Part shown: in pieces, positions 23,625-32,959 of the stretch | Numbering within the stretch: position 1 is the first letter of the stretch | How the letters are laid out: every line of letters starts with the position of its first letter | Assembly (NCBI RefSeq): GCF_025562715.2 | Contig: NZ_JAPFCC010000001.1 | Location: forward strand, 2,436,501 to 2,500,500 | From: Endozoicomonas gorgoniicola | Lineage (GTDB): Bacteria; Pseudomonadota; Gammaproteobacteria; Pseudomonadales; Endozoicomonadaceae | Direction of reading: 5' to 3' | Length of the DNA stretch: 64,000 bases | The notes under the pieces: generated by a model | Databases searched by the model: none | What the model was told of the DNA's origin: nothing | What the model saw: the letters and a program-made list of their open reading frames with translations, nothing else | Program-made: the position numbers and the translations under genes

Positions 23625-24000
23625 AAAAAACAGGGTTTTCGGACAGCGCTATGTGCTGAACGAAGCTTTCCTGAACTCCAGTCTCTCTGAGGCCTCCCAT
23701 AACCAATCCAGAGCGACTGTCGTTTTCACAAATTTCAATGTCCATTGTCTGCTACTGTATGTCAGATGCCCTACAGACCGTACCAGCTTTCTAATCAATG
23801 GCCGGATTCCATGTTTTCTCTCTTTCTTCGGCAACCCCCTGTACTGCAAAGCTCTCAGCAAAATCTGTGCAATCTGTCCACAGGCATAAAACGCTTGGTT
23901 AGCGTGGAATTTTTTGCAGGGTGGATGATGTAAATCCAGATCAATCAGTGGTTTTTTCTGAGCATTTTCCTGCCCTTGCTTTTCGCGGTGGCGTCTGACC

Positions 24001-25799
24001 GTAACTTTTCTACAAACCGCTTCAAAATCAGCAATTAAGACACCACTTTTCCCTATTGTTGCCTCCAATTGTTATACCTTTGGCGGATCATGATTACGCA
24101 TTTCACAAAGCCGCTCCTCACTCATTAACCAGGGCAGATAAGGAGTGAGATCATCAGGTGGCTTCCTGCCATTTATGGCACAAGCCTCAAGATAGGCACC
24201 CAGCCAGATTTTTGGATTAATATCCCAAAGCTTTAGCGTCATAAAAACGCTGAACAGAAAAGCGGCTATATCAGCACTCCATACGCTGCCAGAGCCGTAG
24301 TAATTCTTCCTGCCAACGACACCTGTGCGCAGTGCTTGCTCTGCAGCGTTGTTATCCATGGGGATACCGGGATTAGTGACAAAGCGGGTCAATCCTTCCC
24401 AGTGATTCTGCAGACTTTCGAGCACTTTTTTCGCTCTGACTCGCAGTTTAGGACGATTAAGTTCCTGATCCCTCTGGGTTGCCATCTGCTCTACCTGATG
24501 TTCAAGCCGTAACTGCTGTGTTGCTAGCTGCTCTGGTTCATCAAGCACTTCAAGTCGCTGACTATTAAGATGATATAAACGACCAATCCTGTTCACCCAG
24601 GTGGCGCTCCACTTCTCCAACTCCGGATCACCTCGTTGAGCGTCAATAAAATCCCGCCTGACGTGAGCCCAGCAGAAAGCTAAATCAATAGAAACTACAT
24701 CATTCGCGAGTTTCTTGTAAGCTGAGTATCGGTCACACACCAATGTACCAGCCCCGTCACCAATGACTGACTCCGGTACGACAGCCGCACGGGTGTCAGC
24801 AATGCTGAAATAAACTGCCTGGTCACAGAGAAATACCCACAGCCAATGTTTGTGGGAACCTGTCGTCTCATGTGCCCAGGTGATCCACCGGGTTTCATCA
24901 GCATGCCACTGATCGCTACTGGCGACGAATTCCCGAGTAGCTTCGGCAACCGGCTCAAAAAAGGGCGTTATAGCTTCCAGGCCAAAGGAGATGGTCGCCT
25001 GCGACAGTTCCAGTCCCTGAGTCTTATAAGACTCAAGTTGCCTGTTTATGGGGATGCCGTATGCGTACTTATTCAGCAACAGCTCCACCCAGACAGAAAT
25101 ACCAAGCTTTCCTCTGTTGATGAGTCTTGGTGGAGGTGGTGGAGTAGTAATATTGGGCGTTTCAGGGCACTGGCAAGTTTTTTGGTAATGCCTTCGGTGA
25201 TAGCGACGAACGTGAGCCTTAACTTCAACTTCAATTACGTCGCAGCTGTCGTCATTGAAAAAAGACTTGAATGGCCGGTGGCAGACTGTACAACACTGTT
25301 TGTCCACTGGTAAGTCTACAGACTCATGAACCACTGGCAGGTTGTTGTGAAGATGGCGACCAGAACCGGGGACTCCGGGCTGGTGACCTCGTTTTCGATT
25401 TGAAGGTGGCCGGGTAGTATTGCCACTTTTCTTTGAAGAAGAACTGGTCTTCTCTGATTTACGACCGAAAAGCAAGTGCTTCATGTGTGCCAGTTCTGAT
25501 TTCAGATCAGCGACCTGGGTGTTCAACCCAGCTATTTCGGCTTTATGCTGAGCAATAAGAGAGGCATTTTTAGCCAGTACTTTTTGCTCTCGGCCACAGG
25601 CCGCCTTCCACATGGCATGCCAGAGGTTGGCCTGCTGTTTTAGCTGGATGTGTTCCTGCTTGGTGAGGATGACCTGCGAGGTAGCGAAGGGGGCAGGCAG
25701 TAATGCAGGTGTTGTGCTTGATCCTGAAACATGAGCATTTTGCATACTCTAAAAGTAGACGACTTTGAGCAGATGTTTAGTGGTTTGTAGAATAGTTAC
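24001..25799 (-). mobile_element. IS66-family insertion sequence, complete
   Basis: 1799 bp with ends GTAACTTTTCTACAAACCGC and the complement of GTAACTATTCTACAAACCAC (18 of 20 match), starting with the GTAA typical of IS66. Flanked by an exact 8-bp duplication GTCTGACC (23993-24000, 25800-25807). Carries a single tnpC-type gene, no tnpA/tnpB, like the ISBst12 subgroup. Confidence 0.9.
24072..25745 (-). CDS. IS66-family transposase (TnpC type)
   Basis: 557 residues. Leucine-rich coiled-coil start (IAGLNTQVADLKSELAHMKH), LLFGRKSEKT, a basic linker, a zinc-binding part (CCTVCHRPF...) and the DDE core: SSDQWHADETRWITW, AGTLVCDRYSAYKKL with FCWAHVRRDF, and FVTNPGIPMDNNAAEQALR with the Glu, ending in the IS66 C-terminal domain (VFMTLKLWDINPKIWLGAYL). 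Intact. Confidence 0.93.
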   Translation of the reverse strand: MQNAHVSGSSTTPALLPAPFATSQVILTKQEHIQLKQQANLWHAMWKAACGREQKVLAKNASLIAQHKAEIAGLNTQVADLKSELAHMKHLLFGRKSEKTSSSSKKSGNTTRPPSNRKRGHQPGVPGSGRHLHNNLPVVHESVDLPVDKQCCTVCHRPFKSFFNDDSCDVIEVEVKAHVRRYHRRHYQKTCQCPETPNITTPPPPPRLINRGKLGISVWVELLLNKYAYGIPINRQLESYKTQGLELSQATISFGLEAITPFFEPVAEATREFVASSDQWHADETRWITWAHETTGSHKHWLWVFLCDQAVYFSIADTRAAVVPESVIGDGAGTLVCDRYSAYKKLANDVVSIDLAFCWAHVRRDFIDAQRGDPELEKWSATWVNRIGRLYHLNSQRLEVLDEPEQLATQQLRLEHQVEQMATQRDQELNRPKLRVRAKKVLESLQNHWEGLTRFVTNPGIPMDNNAAEQALRTGVVGRKNYYGSGSVWSADIAAFLFSVFMTLKLWDINPKIWLGAYLEACAINGRKPPDDLTPYLPWLMSEERLCEMRNHDPPKV

Positions 25800-25913
25800 G
25801 TCTGACCAGCTCCTTCAGTGGCAGATCCGTTCTGCTCACCAGAATGACACCGTAACGCGGCTCAGGTAACCATTGTTTTCCGTCGTGCAAAAGCCGGGTG
25901 ACAACATAGGTTT

Positions 25914-27522
25914 GGGTGAAAGTCTCATATTGACTCTCTTTTCAGGGTCTACAGCCCAATAAGTATGCAGTAGCAACAAATTTCCCTGCCCAGCAAGGGT
26001 AACGGCCAAACACCGCTATGATGTTTACTGATAAAACGACACCATATTAGTGAGAGGCCGCCCCGATGGAAGTATGTCAGCCACTGACTGAAGTCGCCAA
26101 TTTTTCCTGTCATGCAATTCAGCAGCTTGATCATAAACTGGCAGCTCTGCGCGAACAGTACGACCCCATTCAACACTTTGAAGACTATGAAGGTGAAGTT
26201 CACAAGATTTTTGCTCAGGCAGAGCGAGGTGTTCTGGAAGAAGACTTATCCGGACTTGATGTTGACACCCCGGTCATTGAAGTCAACGGCACCTGTTACC
26301 ATCGAGTATTGCGAAGTTCAGAAACCTATCAGACTGTTGCCGGTTCTATCAAAGTTCCACGAACGCTCTACCGCAACGGTCAGGATCGCTGCATCGTCCC
26401 GCTGGAACTCCGGGCGGGTATTGTCGAGGGATACTGGACACCAAGGGCGGCAAAGCAAGCTGTCTGGATGGTCGCTCAAATGCCACCGGGCGACGTGAAG
26501 AACCTGCTTGATCTGATGGGCAATATGTCGCCTTCGGAAAGTTCTCTGGCTCGACTCCCGAAGAAGTTTAACAATCAATGGGAGCCAAACAGGGAAGCCT
26601 TTGAGGGTATCCTCTGGGAAAGCGTTAAAGTTCCAGAAAAGGCGGTGACTGTGGCAGCGTCCCTCGACGGTGTTATGCTGCCAATGAAAGACGGCAAGCG
26701 TAAGGAAAAACGCGAACAAAATAAAAGTGACGGTAAGCGAACCCGTGGTCCAGCCGGTTGTCAGGAGGCCAGTTGTGGAACATTGTCGTTTTACGATACT
26801 CAGGGTGAACGCCTGTCAACAGTCAGAATCGGGCGTATGCCCGAAAGTAAAAAAGTAACTTTGAAGAACTCACTCTCTGAACTGCTGGATGAAGCCCTTC
26901 GGCAAAAGCCTGACCTGACTCTGGTTAAAGTGGCTGACGGAGCGAAAGACAACTGGACTTTCCTTGCCAATGAACTCCCGGAAGGCCACGAGATCGTAGA
27001 CTTTTACCATGCTGCAGAACACCTGAAGAAGGCATTTGATCTGTCCTATGGAGAAAACAGTGCTAAATCCAAAGAAAAATTCACCACCTATCGCCACATT
27101 CTAAAGGAAGAGTTTGAAGGGGTTGAGAGAGTGATCAAGGCACTGGTCTACCAGTACAAGCGACATCCTCGACGATCAAAGCTGAAAACAGAGCTGGAAT
27201 ATTTCAGGAACAATCGCGCTCGTATGCAATACGCTGAACACTTGTCACAGAATCTGCCGATAGGTTCGGGAGTCATTGAGGCTGCTTGCAAAACCTTGGT
27301 TACGCGGCGTATGAAGTGCTCGGGCATGCGTTGGCGACTTCCGGGAGGTCAAGGGATTCTGACTCTTAGGTCATTAATCCAGAGCAAGCTGTTCGACAAT
27401 GGTTGGAAGCTGCTGGCAGTGACTTATTGCTGTAAGGTTACGAAAACAGGAGTAAATAATGTCATCCCGTTCCCTTCGCAGAAGACAGAATGATAGTACC
27501 AGTCAATATGAGACTTTCACCC
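25914..27522 (+). mobile_element. ISKra4-family insertion sequence, copy 2
   Basis: Same 1609 bp and inverted ends as copy 1 at 11191, same orientation, flanked by the 8-bp duplication ATAGGTTT (25906-25913, 27523-27530). Inserted in the IS1380-like remnant. Confidence 0.92.
26066..27493 (+). CDS. ISKra4-family transposase, copy 2
   Basis: Product identical to that at 11343 over all 475 residues, with the same GSGVIEAACK and SGMRW blocks. Intact. Confidence 0.9.
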   Translation: MEVCQPLTEVANFSCHAIQQLDHKLAALREQYDPIQHFEDYEGEVHKIFAQAERGVLEEDLSGLDVDTPVIEVNGTCYHRVLRSSETYQTVAGSIKVPRTLYRNGQDRCIVPLELRAGIVEGYWTPRAAKQAVWMVAQMPPGDVKNLLDLMGNMSPSESSLARLPKKFNNQWEPNREAFEGILWESVKVPEKAVTVAASLDGVMLPMKDGKRKEKREQNKSDGKRTRGPAGCQEASCGTLSFYDTQGERLSTVRIGRMPESKKVTLKNSLSELLDEALRQKPDLTLVKVADGAKDNWTFLANELPEGHEIVDFYHAAEHLKKAFDLSYGENSAKSKEKFTTYRHILKEEFEGVERVIKALVYQYKRHPRRSKLKTELEYFRNNRARMQYAEHLSQNLPIGSGVIEAACKTLVTRRMKCSGMRWRLPGGQGILTLRSLIQSKLFDNGWKLLAVTYCCKVTKTGVNNVIPFPSQKTE

Positions 27523-27930
27523 ATAGGTTTGTTCCCGCTGCCATTTGGCCGGTCGGTGGTAGGAGAGCATAGCCTCTTCGGTTCCATCGCTGCGAATGGC
27601 AGTCCAGGCACTGTCTGGCAACCCTTCAATGCAATTGAATTATTCCTTTCAATAGCCGAATTTTTTGCCTATCGAAACCCTTATAAAATCCTTGTCTTTA
27701 CAAAGCCTGCCTAAAGAATTAGCCGAACAAATAACCTAACTTGTTAAGTTTTTGATGGTTTTGACATTCCTTTGTTAGCCAAACGTCTGTATCGCTTGTG
27801 CAGCAAGGGTTTCAGAGAATGTTCAAAATTTAAAAATGGTATTCATATAAACGACAAAATATATGTAGATACTGACGGAAAGTTCAGTGTTTAGACATAT
27901 TTTGTTGAGCAAAGGATTGTAAAGGAAAAC

Positions 27931-27971
27931 TGAGCAACGGCAAAATCAGTGCCGAAGGGAAGGTGTTGCTC
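27931..27971 (+). other. Stem-loop in the leader before the wecA-like gene
   Basis: GAGCAAC (27932-27938) pairs with GTTGCTC (27965-27971), with an inner GGCA/TGCC pair, followed by ATTAAAAAA. The 420 bases from 27690 to 28110 contain no gene; this hairpin is the only structure seen. It could be a leader element or an old IS tip (the GTTGCTCAT motif also occurs in the IS1380 end near 50050). Confidence 0.4.
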
Positions 27972-28110
27972 ATTAAAAAAACAGTTTTTAGAACAGCTTC
28001 ACCTCAGTCAAGGCTGATCAGCTCAGGTTAGTTTGGTAGTTTTTGACCTGAAGCAGTCAACCATTTCAAGCTTTAACCAGTTAACCACTTGTCGAGTAAC
28101 AGAGTTTTAC

Positions 28111-29286
28111 ATGCCACTACTAGAAGAAAATCTTGTCATACGATTTCTATTTGTTTTCCTTCTATCTGTGTTATTGATAAAAATATGGAAATTGATTGCC
28201 TGGAACATCCAGCTGGTTGACAAGCCCAACGCACGAAAAATTCATACTTCAGCCGTTCCGCTGGTTGGTGGCATTGTTGTTTACTTGTCTATTTTTGTGA
28301 CGGCATTAATAGTTGGTCGTAATAGCATCGAGCTGTATTGCTATTTAGCCGCTGCCGGTGCGCTTGTTATAACAGGGGCATTTGATGATAAATATGATAT
28401 CAGCGCAAAACTGCGGCTTTTTATTGAGTTTGTTGCAGCTGGCCTGATGATTTTTGGTGCAGGCATTTATGTAGATAATCTTGGTAACCTGTTTGGGTTG
28501 GGAGATGTTGTTTTACCTGCCTTTGTGGCGGTTCCCTTTACTATTTTAGCGGTTGCAGGGTATATCAATGCTGTCAATATGGCGGATGGCCTGGACGGAA
28601 TGGCTGCCAGCCTTGGTATCATGACCATTGTAACATTAATGATACTTGTTAATGGCAAGCAGGCTTTTGCAATACCCTCTGTAACTCTGGCTGCTGCCCT
28701 TATGGGCTTTTTGGTTTACAACCTGCAAATTGTCAGGGGATTAAGAAAAGTCTTCATGGGTGATGCAGGCAGCATGTTGTTGGGCTTTACGTTTGTCTGG
28801 CTAGTCATTGACTTTTCACAAAGCCACGGTACTTCTACCGCATTATTTAGCCCTGTTACTGCACTCTTTGTTTTGGGTTTGCCACTGGTTGATATGTTAG
28901 CAACACTGGCTCGTCGCATTAAGAAGGGCCAGAACCCAATGAAGCCAGATAAAACGCATGTGCATCATATTCTGCTGCATGCTGGTTACACACCCAGACA
29001 GACTCTTGCAATAATTATTATTATTGGCGCACTCTTTCATGCTCTGGGCATGGTGCTGCATTTCACTGGTGCATCAGACTTAGTCCAGTTAATTGCCTTC
29101 ATTGTTGTGTGCGGTCTGTATTATGAAGCCGTTCTTCATGCATTCAGCGTCAGTCGTATTATTCAGAATTTCCGTGGCAAGCGAGAACCTGCCCGTAAAG
29201 GTAAGCAATATACTCAACATGGTCATAGCAAGAAAAAATTTGCTGAGCATGGAACCGCAGAGCATTTAACTCACCAGCCTAAATAA
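28111..29286 (+). CDS. WecA-like undecaprenyl-phosphate sugar-1-phosphate transferase
   Basis: Integral membrane enzyme of about 391 residues in the MraY/WecA family. It transfers GlcNAc- or another HexNAc-1-phosphate from the UDP-sugar to undecaprenyl phosphate, the first step of O-antigen or capsule unit assembly. Seen: DKPNARKIH with PLVGGI, FDDKYDIS, the NMADGLDGMAA motif, FMGDAGSMLLGF, and the cytoplasmic KTHVHHILLHAG (HxxHH type). About ten hydrophobic helices. The ATG at residue 27 of the long frame was chosen since the family starts near the first helix. The C-terminal tail is basic and His-rich. Confidence 0.88.
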   Translation: MPLLEENLVIRFLFVFLLSVLLIKIWKLIAWNIQLVDKPNARKIHTSAVPLVGGIVVYLSIFVTALIVGRNSIELYCYLAAAGALVITGAFDDKYDISAKLRLFIEFVAAGLMIFGAGIYVDNLGNLFGLGDVVLPAFVAVPFTILAVAGYINAVNMADGLDGMAASLGIMTIVTLMILVNGKQAFAIPSVTLAAALMGFLVYNLQIVRGLRKVFMGDAGSMLLGFTFVWLVIDFSQSHGTSTALFSPVTALFVLGLPLVDMLATLARRIKKGQNPMKPDKTHVHHILLHAGYTPRQTLAIIIIIGALFHALGMVLHFTGASDLVQLIAFIVVCGLYYEAVLHAFSVSRIIQNFRGKREPARKGKQYTQHGHSKKKFAEHGTAEHLTHQPK

Positions 29287-29363
29287 GTTATTTGTTTCCT
29301 TAGTCAGTTATAAATCGAAACTATCTCTTCTCACTTTATTAACCGCAACTATTGTTGGAATTT

Positions 29364-30380
29364 ATGAAATACTTAGTAACAGGTGCCGCAGGGTTTATTG
29401 GTTTTTACGTTTCCCGTCGTCTTTGTGAAATGGGTCACGAAGTCGTAGGTTTGGATAATATCAACGACTACTACATTACAAAGCTCAAACATGACCGCCT
29501 GGAACAACTTGAACCGCTGACAAAATTTCGCTTTGTAAAAATGGATCTGGCTGACCGGGCTGGGATAGCAGAACTGTTTAAGGCTGAACATTTCCAGCGT
29601 ATTATTCACCTGGGTGCACAAGCCGGTGTACGTTACTCACTGGAAAATCCGATGGCTTATGTTGACAGCAACCTGGTAGGTATGGCGAACATCCTTGAGG
29701 GTTGCCGACATAACAATGTTGAACATCTGGTTTATGCGTCTTCAAGTTCCGTATACGGCATGAACAGCAAAATGCCATACTCCACCACAGACGCTGTGGA
29801 TCATCCTGTTTCTCTGTATGCGGCCACTAAAAAGTCTAACGAGATGATGGCTCATAGCTATTCCCACCTCTATAAAATCCCAACCACTGGCCTTCGCTTC
29901 TTTACTGTAAATGGCCCCTGGGGACGTCCTGATATGGCTGCCTGGAAGTTTACAAAGGCTATTCTGGAAGGCCAGCCAATCAATGTCTTTAACAATGGTG
30001 AGCTGCAACGGGATTTCACCGATATTGAAGATATCCTGGAAGGCGTTATCCGTATTCAGAATGTCATTCCTGAAGGTATTGCAGACTTCAAAAATGATGA
30101 CCCAAGCCGAAGCTCCGCACCTTACCGTGTTTATAACATTGGTAATAACCAGCCCGTTAAGCTGATGAACTTTATTGAAGCGATTGAAAACGCTTGTGGC
30201 AAAAAAGCGATTAAGAATTTTATGCCGATGCAGGCTGGGGATGTTTATGCAACTTATGCGGATGTGGATGATTTGATGAAGGTGGTTGATTTTAAGCCTG
30301 TGACACCATTGCAAGATACCATGAGCCGTTTTGTTGAATGGTATAAGAATTGGTTCTTAGGTATTAGAGGCAATGAATAA
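29364..30380 (+). CDS. NAD-dependent UDP-glucuronate 4-epimerase-like SDR enzyme
   Basis: 338 residues of an extended SDR. NAD-binding YLVTGAAGFIGFYVSRRL at the start, LDNINDYY, IIHLGAQAGVRYSLENP, the catalytic Ser/Tyr-Lys set in YASSSSVYG and YAATKKSNE, and RDFTDIEDILEGV. This is the CapI/LspL/WbnF subgroup that makes UDP-galacturonate from UDP-glucuronate, matching the ugd gene in this locus. One oddity: the highly conserved FFTVYGPWGRPDMA reads FFTVNGPWGRPDMA, a Tyr to Asn change next to the substrate site. Confidence 0.87.
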   Translation: MKYLVTGAAGFIGFYVSRRLCEMGHEVVGLDNINDYYITKLKHDRLEQLEPLTKFRFVKMDLADRAGIAELFKAEHFQRIIHLGAQAGVRYSLENPMAYVDSNLVGMANILEGCRHNNVEHLVYASSSSVYGMNSKMPYSTTDAVDHPVSLYAATKKSNEMMAHSYSHLYKIPTTGLRFFTVNGPWGRPDMAAWKFTKAILEGQPINVFNNGELQRDFTDIEDILEGVIRIQNVIPEGIADFKNDDPSRSSAPYRVYNIGNNQPVKLMNFIEAIENACGKKAIKNFMPMQAGDVYATYADVDDLMKVVDFKPVTPLQDTMSRFVEWYKNWFLGIRGNE

Positions 30381-30421
30381 CACTTTGCCTTAATTTCTTT
30401 ATTCAGAGTGGGCTGTTCTGA

Positions 30422-30453
30422 AATATTAAATACATATTTTAGTATTTAATATT
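30422..30453. other. Perfect AT-rich hairpin at the GC boundary
   Basis: AATATTAAATAC pairs exactly with GTATTTAATATT around an 8-base loop; an outer GGGCTGTTC (30410-30418) and GAATAGCCC near 30482-30490 can also pair. It lies between the epimerase and the first AT-rich gene. No T-run follows, so it is not a normal terminator. Confidence 0.55.
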
Positions 30454-30529
30454 ATATATTTATTAAAATTAATCTATGTTGAATAGCCCCGAATCATAAT
30501 AATTTTTATATTTAGGGTTGATAACCAAA

Positions 30530-31426
30530 GTGAATTATGTAAAAAAAATTTTTAGACCAATAAAAAATTATATTTATGGAAAGATTCCAGATAAAGTCTT
30601 TGCAAAAATAATGTTTAGAATCAGGATTGGTTATGATTTGAATCTAGATAATCCTAAAAGTTATAATGAAAAAATTCAATGGCTGAAGTTAAATGATAGA
30701 ACTCCTTTACATACTATTTGTGCAGATAAATACAAAGTAAGGGATTTTGTGAAGGATAGAATAGGTAAAGAGTACTTAATACCATTATTTCTTGAAACAA
30801 AAAAAATAGAGGATATTAAACCAGAAAACATGCCGGACGAACCAATTGTCATTAAAACAAATCATGATAGCGGCACAGTTTTCATAATAAGGGATAAGAG
30901 TAATGCCAACTGGGAACTGATTAGAGAGAAAATCAAAAAAGCATTAAGTAATAATTACTATGGAATAACTAAAGAATGGCAGTATAAAGATATAGAACCA
31001 AGAATCATTGTGGAAAAATTGCTGACAGATGATATGGGTAGAATACCGAGTGATGTAAAGATATTTTGTTCTGATGGTGAACCTAAATTTATGCTGCTAT
31101 GCCTGGATAGAGAAACAGGTGTTAAGTTTGTACACTTGACAATGGACTTTGAGATAATGCCATTTTTCTCAAATGGTCAGTCATTTGATATGAATAGTCT
31201 AAATATAACTCCACCACAAAATTTAGATTTAATGTTAGATTTGGCAAAAAGATTATCTAAAGGGTTAAAGCATGCAAGAGTTGATTTTTTTAACATCAAT
31301 GGGCAAATATATTTTGGAGAAATTACGTTCCATGATAGCTCTGGTTTTATGAAAATAGACCCTCTAGATTGGGATTATAAGCTTGGTGAGTTTGTAAACA
31401 TTAACCATAAAAAGAGAAACTGTTGA
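30530..31426 (+). CDS. TupA-like ATP-grasp protein, probable sugar-modifying enzyme
   Basis: About 298 residues. YDLNLDNPKSYNEKIQWLKL, CADKYKVRDFVKDRIG, EYLIPLF, PIVIKTNHDSG, RIIVEKLL and the late LKHARVDFFNINGQIYFGEITFH-type region correspond to the TupA-like ATP-grasp family found in surface polysaccharide clusters. There its members are thought to ligate or modify glycan residues (teichuronopeptide synthesis for TupA itself). Start uncertain: GTG at 30530 has AGGG 13 bp upstream, and a TTG at 30518 is the alternative. Markedly AT-rich compared with the genes on its left. Confidence 0.8.
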   Translation: MNYVKKIFRPIKNYIYGKIPDKVFAKIMFRIRIGYDLNLDNPKSYNEKIQWLKLNDRTPLHTICADKYKVRDFVKDRIGKEYLIPLFLETKKIEDIKPENMPDEPIVIKTNHDSGTVFIIRDKSNANWELIREKIKKALSNNYYGITKEWQYKDIEPRIIVEKLLTDDMGRIPSDVKIFCSDGEPKFMLLCLDRETGVKFVHLTMDFEIMPFFSNGQSFDMNSLNITPPQNLDLMLDLAKRLSKGLKHARVDFFNINGQIYFGEITFHDSSGFMKIDPLDWDYKLGEFVNINHKKRNC

Positions 31427-31575
31427 GTGAGAGCAAAGTGAAAACCTTAGTACTAGCTTAAATTTGAAGCGGTGAGCAAATAGGGTGTATTTTTAATCGC
31501 ACAATCTGCCCCAAAATTAGTGCATTCTTTTAAACAGCAAGTTAGATTACACCTTAAAGAAGTTTGATTTTGTAT

Positions 31576-32787
31576 ATGAAGTATAAAAAAGAGATAATTA
31601 ATAATTTATTAAGCTTAGGGGCGGTAGATTTTTTAGGTCTATTGATCCCTGTCATTACAATGCCGATATTGTCACGGAGTCTTGGTGCTGCTTTGTATGG
31701 AAGTTATTTACTGTTTTTAACGGTAGTTACTTTTGGGTATACCATTGTCGACTATGGCATTCTCTACACAGGCTCCAGGGAGGTTGCTAGAAATAAAAAT
31801 AACAACGCCTATAAGGATTTATACTCTTATAATCAGACGGTACGTTGGCTGCTATTTCTTTGCTATTCACTTGCAATAGCAATTTATGCATTCTTGTTTT
31901 TAGATGAGACATTACAGTTTTATACGCTGGCATGTGGCATACCTCTGTTGGGTGGTTATGTAATGACAAGTAGCTGGTTTTTTCAGGGTATGAGTGATAC
32001 ACGATGGTTGTTGTACTCTTCATTGCTGTCAAGGCTACTAAACTTGTTCGTTATTCTATTTGTGGTAAAAACACCGGATGATTTTGGTGTGGCCATTGTT
32101 TCTGCAACCTATCCAACGTTATTATCTGGAATGTTGCTTGTCTGTGTTTTGCGACAAAAATATAAGGTCAAGCAATTCAAGTTTGGCAAGGTTAAAAAAT
32201 ATCTAACCAACAGCTTTGACGTTTTTACCGGGATATTGGCACCAAACTTTTACAACTCTATCCCTACCATGCTCTTGGGAGGGATTTCTGACCCGATCGA
32301 GTTTGCAAAATTTGCAGTTGCATCACGAATATGTGGTCTGGTCGGTGTCGTTCAATCAGTACTCTCTAAATCTATTTACCCCATACTGTCACGAGAGAGT
32401 GGTAATTATGTCAATCAGGTGATTAAGGCAAATCTTGCTATTTCAATTCCCATTTTCTTATTTTTTGTAGGGTTTGGGGATTTTGCGATAGAAATATTTC
32501 TTGGTGCTGATTATGTAGGGAATATAAATTATTTAGCACTTATGTCTTTTGGTATGGTTTTTATTGGTATTGCAAATGCCTATGGAACCGGGTATTTTCT
32601 TCCAAAAGGTCATGATTCAGTGTACAGATCTGTGTCATTGAGGGTGTCTTTCTTGTCTGGGGTGCTATCATTTACTCTCATTTATTTGTTTGGAATAGTT
32701 GGCGGTGCGGTTTCAGTAACTTTGGCAAGGGTGTTTTTTGCTGTTGCTTTTCATCATAGTTACATCGGTAGAAAATATGATAAGTAG
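31576..32787 (+). CDS. Wzx-type polysaccharide flippase
   Basis: About 403 residues, nearly all hydrophobic, in the MATE/PST superfamily pattern of about 12 membrane helices. The start GAVDFLGLLIPVITMPILSR with GAALYGSYLLF is typical of Wzx/RfbX proteins. Carries lipid-linked repeat units across the inner membrane. ATG at residue 5 of the frame chosen. No IS damage. The C-terminal end is followed by about 170 bases without a gene and then IS debris. Confidence 0.85.
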   Translation: MKYKKEIINNLLSLGAVDFLGLLIPVITMPILSRSLGAALYGSYLLFLTVVTFGYTIVDYGILYTGSREVARNKNNNAYKDLYSYNQTVRWLLFLCYSLAIAIYAFLFLDETLQFYTLACGIPLLGGYVMTSSWFFQGMSDTRWLLYSSLLSRLLNLFVILFVVKTPDDFGVAIVSATYPTLLSGMLLVCVLRQKYKVKQFKFGKVKKYLTNSFDVFTGILAPNFYNSIPTMLLGGISDPIEFAKFAVASRICGLVGVVQSVLSKSIYPILSRESGNYVNQVIKANLAISIPIFLFFVGFGDFAIEIFLGADYVGNINYLALMSFGMVFIGIANAYGTGYFLPKGHDSVYRSVSLRVSFLSGVLSFTLIYLFGIVGGAVSVTLARVFFAVAFHHSYIGRKYDK

Positions 32788-32959
32788 TTCGACAATAGAA
32801 ATCATATATTTTCCTGTTGCCAGCCTCTGATCTACGGGGTGGTAGCTGGTGAAAGCAAATGTCGGGGTACTTAATCGGATAACTAAATTATGAAACAATG
32901 GTACTGACTTAAGCTTTACTCTGTTGATTCTCGGTCAGGGTCCGAGAAAAAAGTATTTA

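Larger units (their letters stand above)
23649..27645 (-). pseudogene. IS1380-like transposase remnant, split by IS66 and ISKra4
   Basis: Minus-strand pieces at 27531-27645, 25808-25905 (plus the ISKra4 duplication) and 23649-23992 read through in frame after removal of both insertions: LPDSAWTAIRSDGTEEAM, WQREQTYVVTRLLHDGKQW, LPLKELVRRHREKQGQENAQ, KKFHANQAFYACGQIAQILL and a basic helical end. The ENAQ...ANQAFY...LLRAL layout is that of the C-terminal half of IS1380 transposases. The N-terminal half is not found to the right, so the element was already partial. It apparently truncated the lipoprotein gene at 23541. Confidence 0.65.

Noticed and set aside
32925..32945. ATTCTCGGTCAGG motif similar to the IS1182 end at 8659-8671
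   Set aside because: Only 13 bases match and the continuation differs; no transposase remnant of that family nearby, so a solo end cannot be supported.
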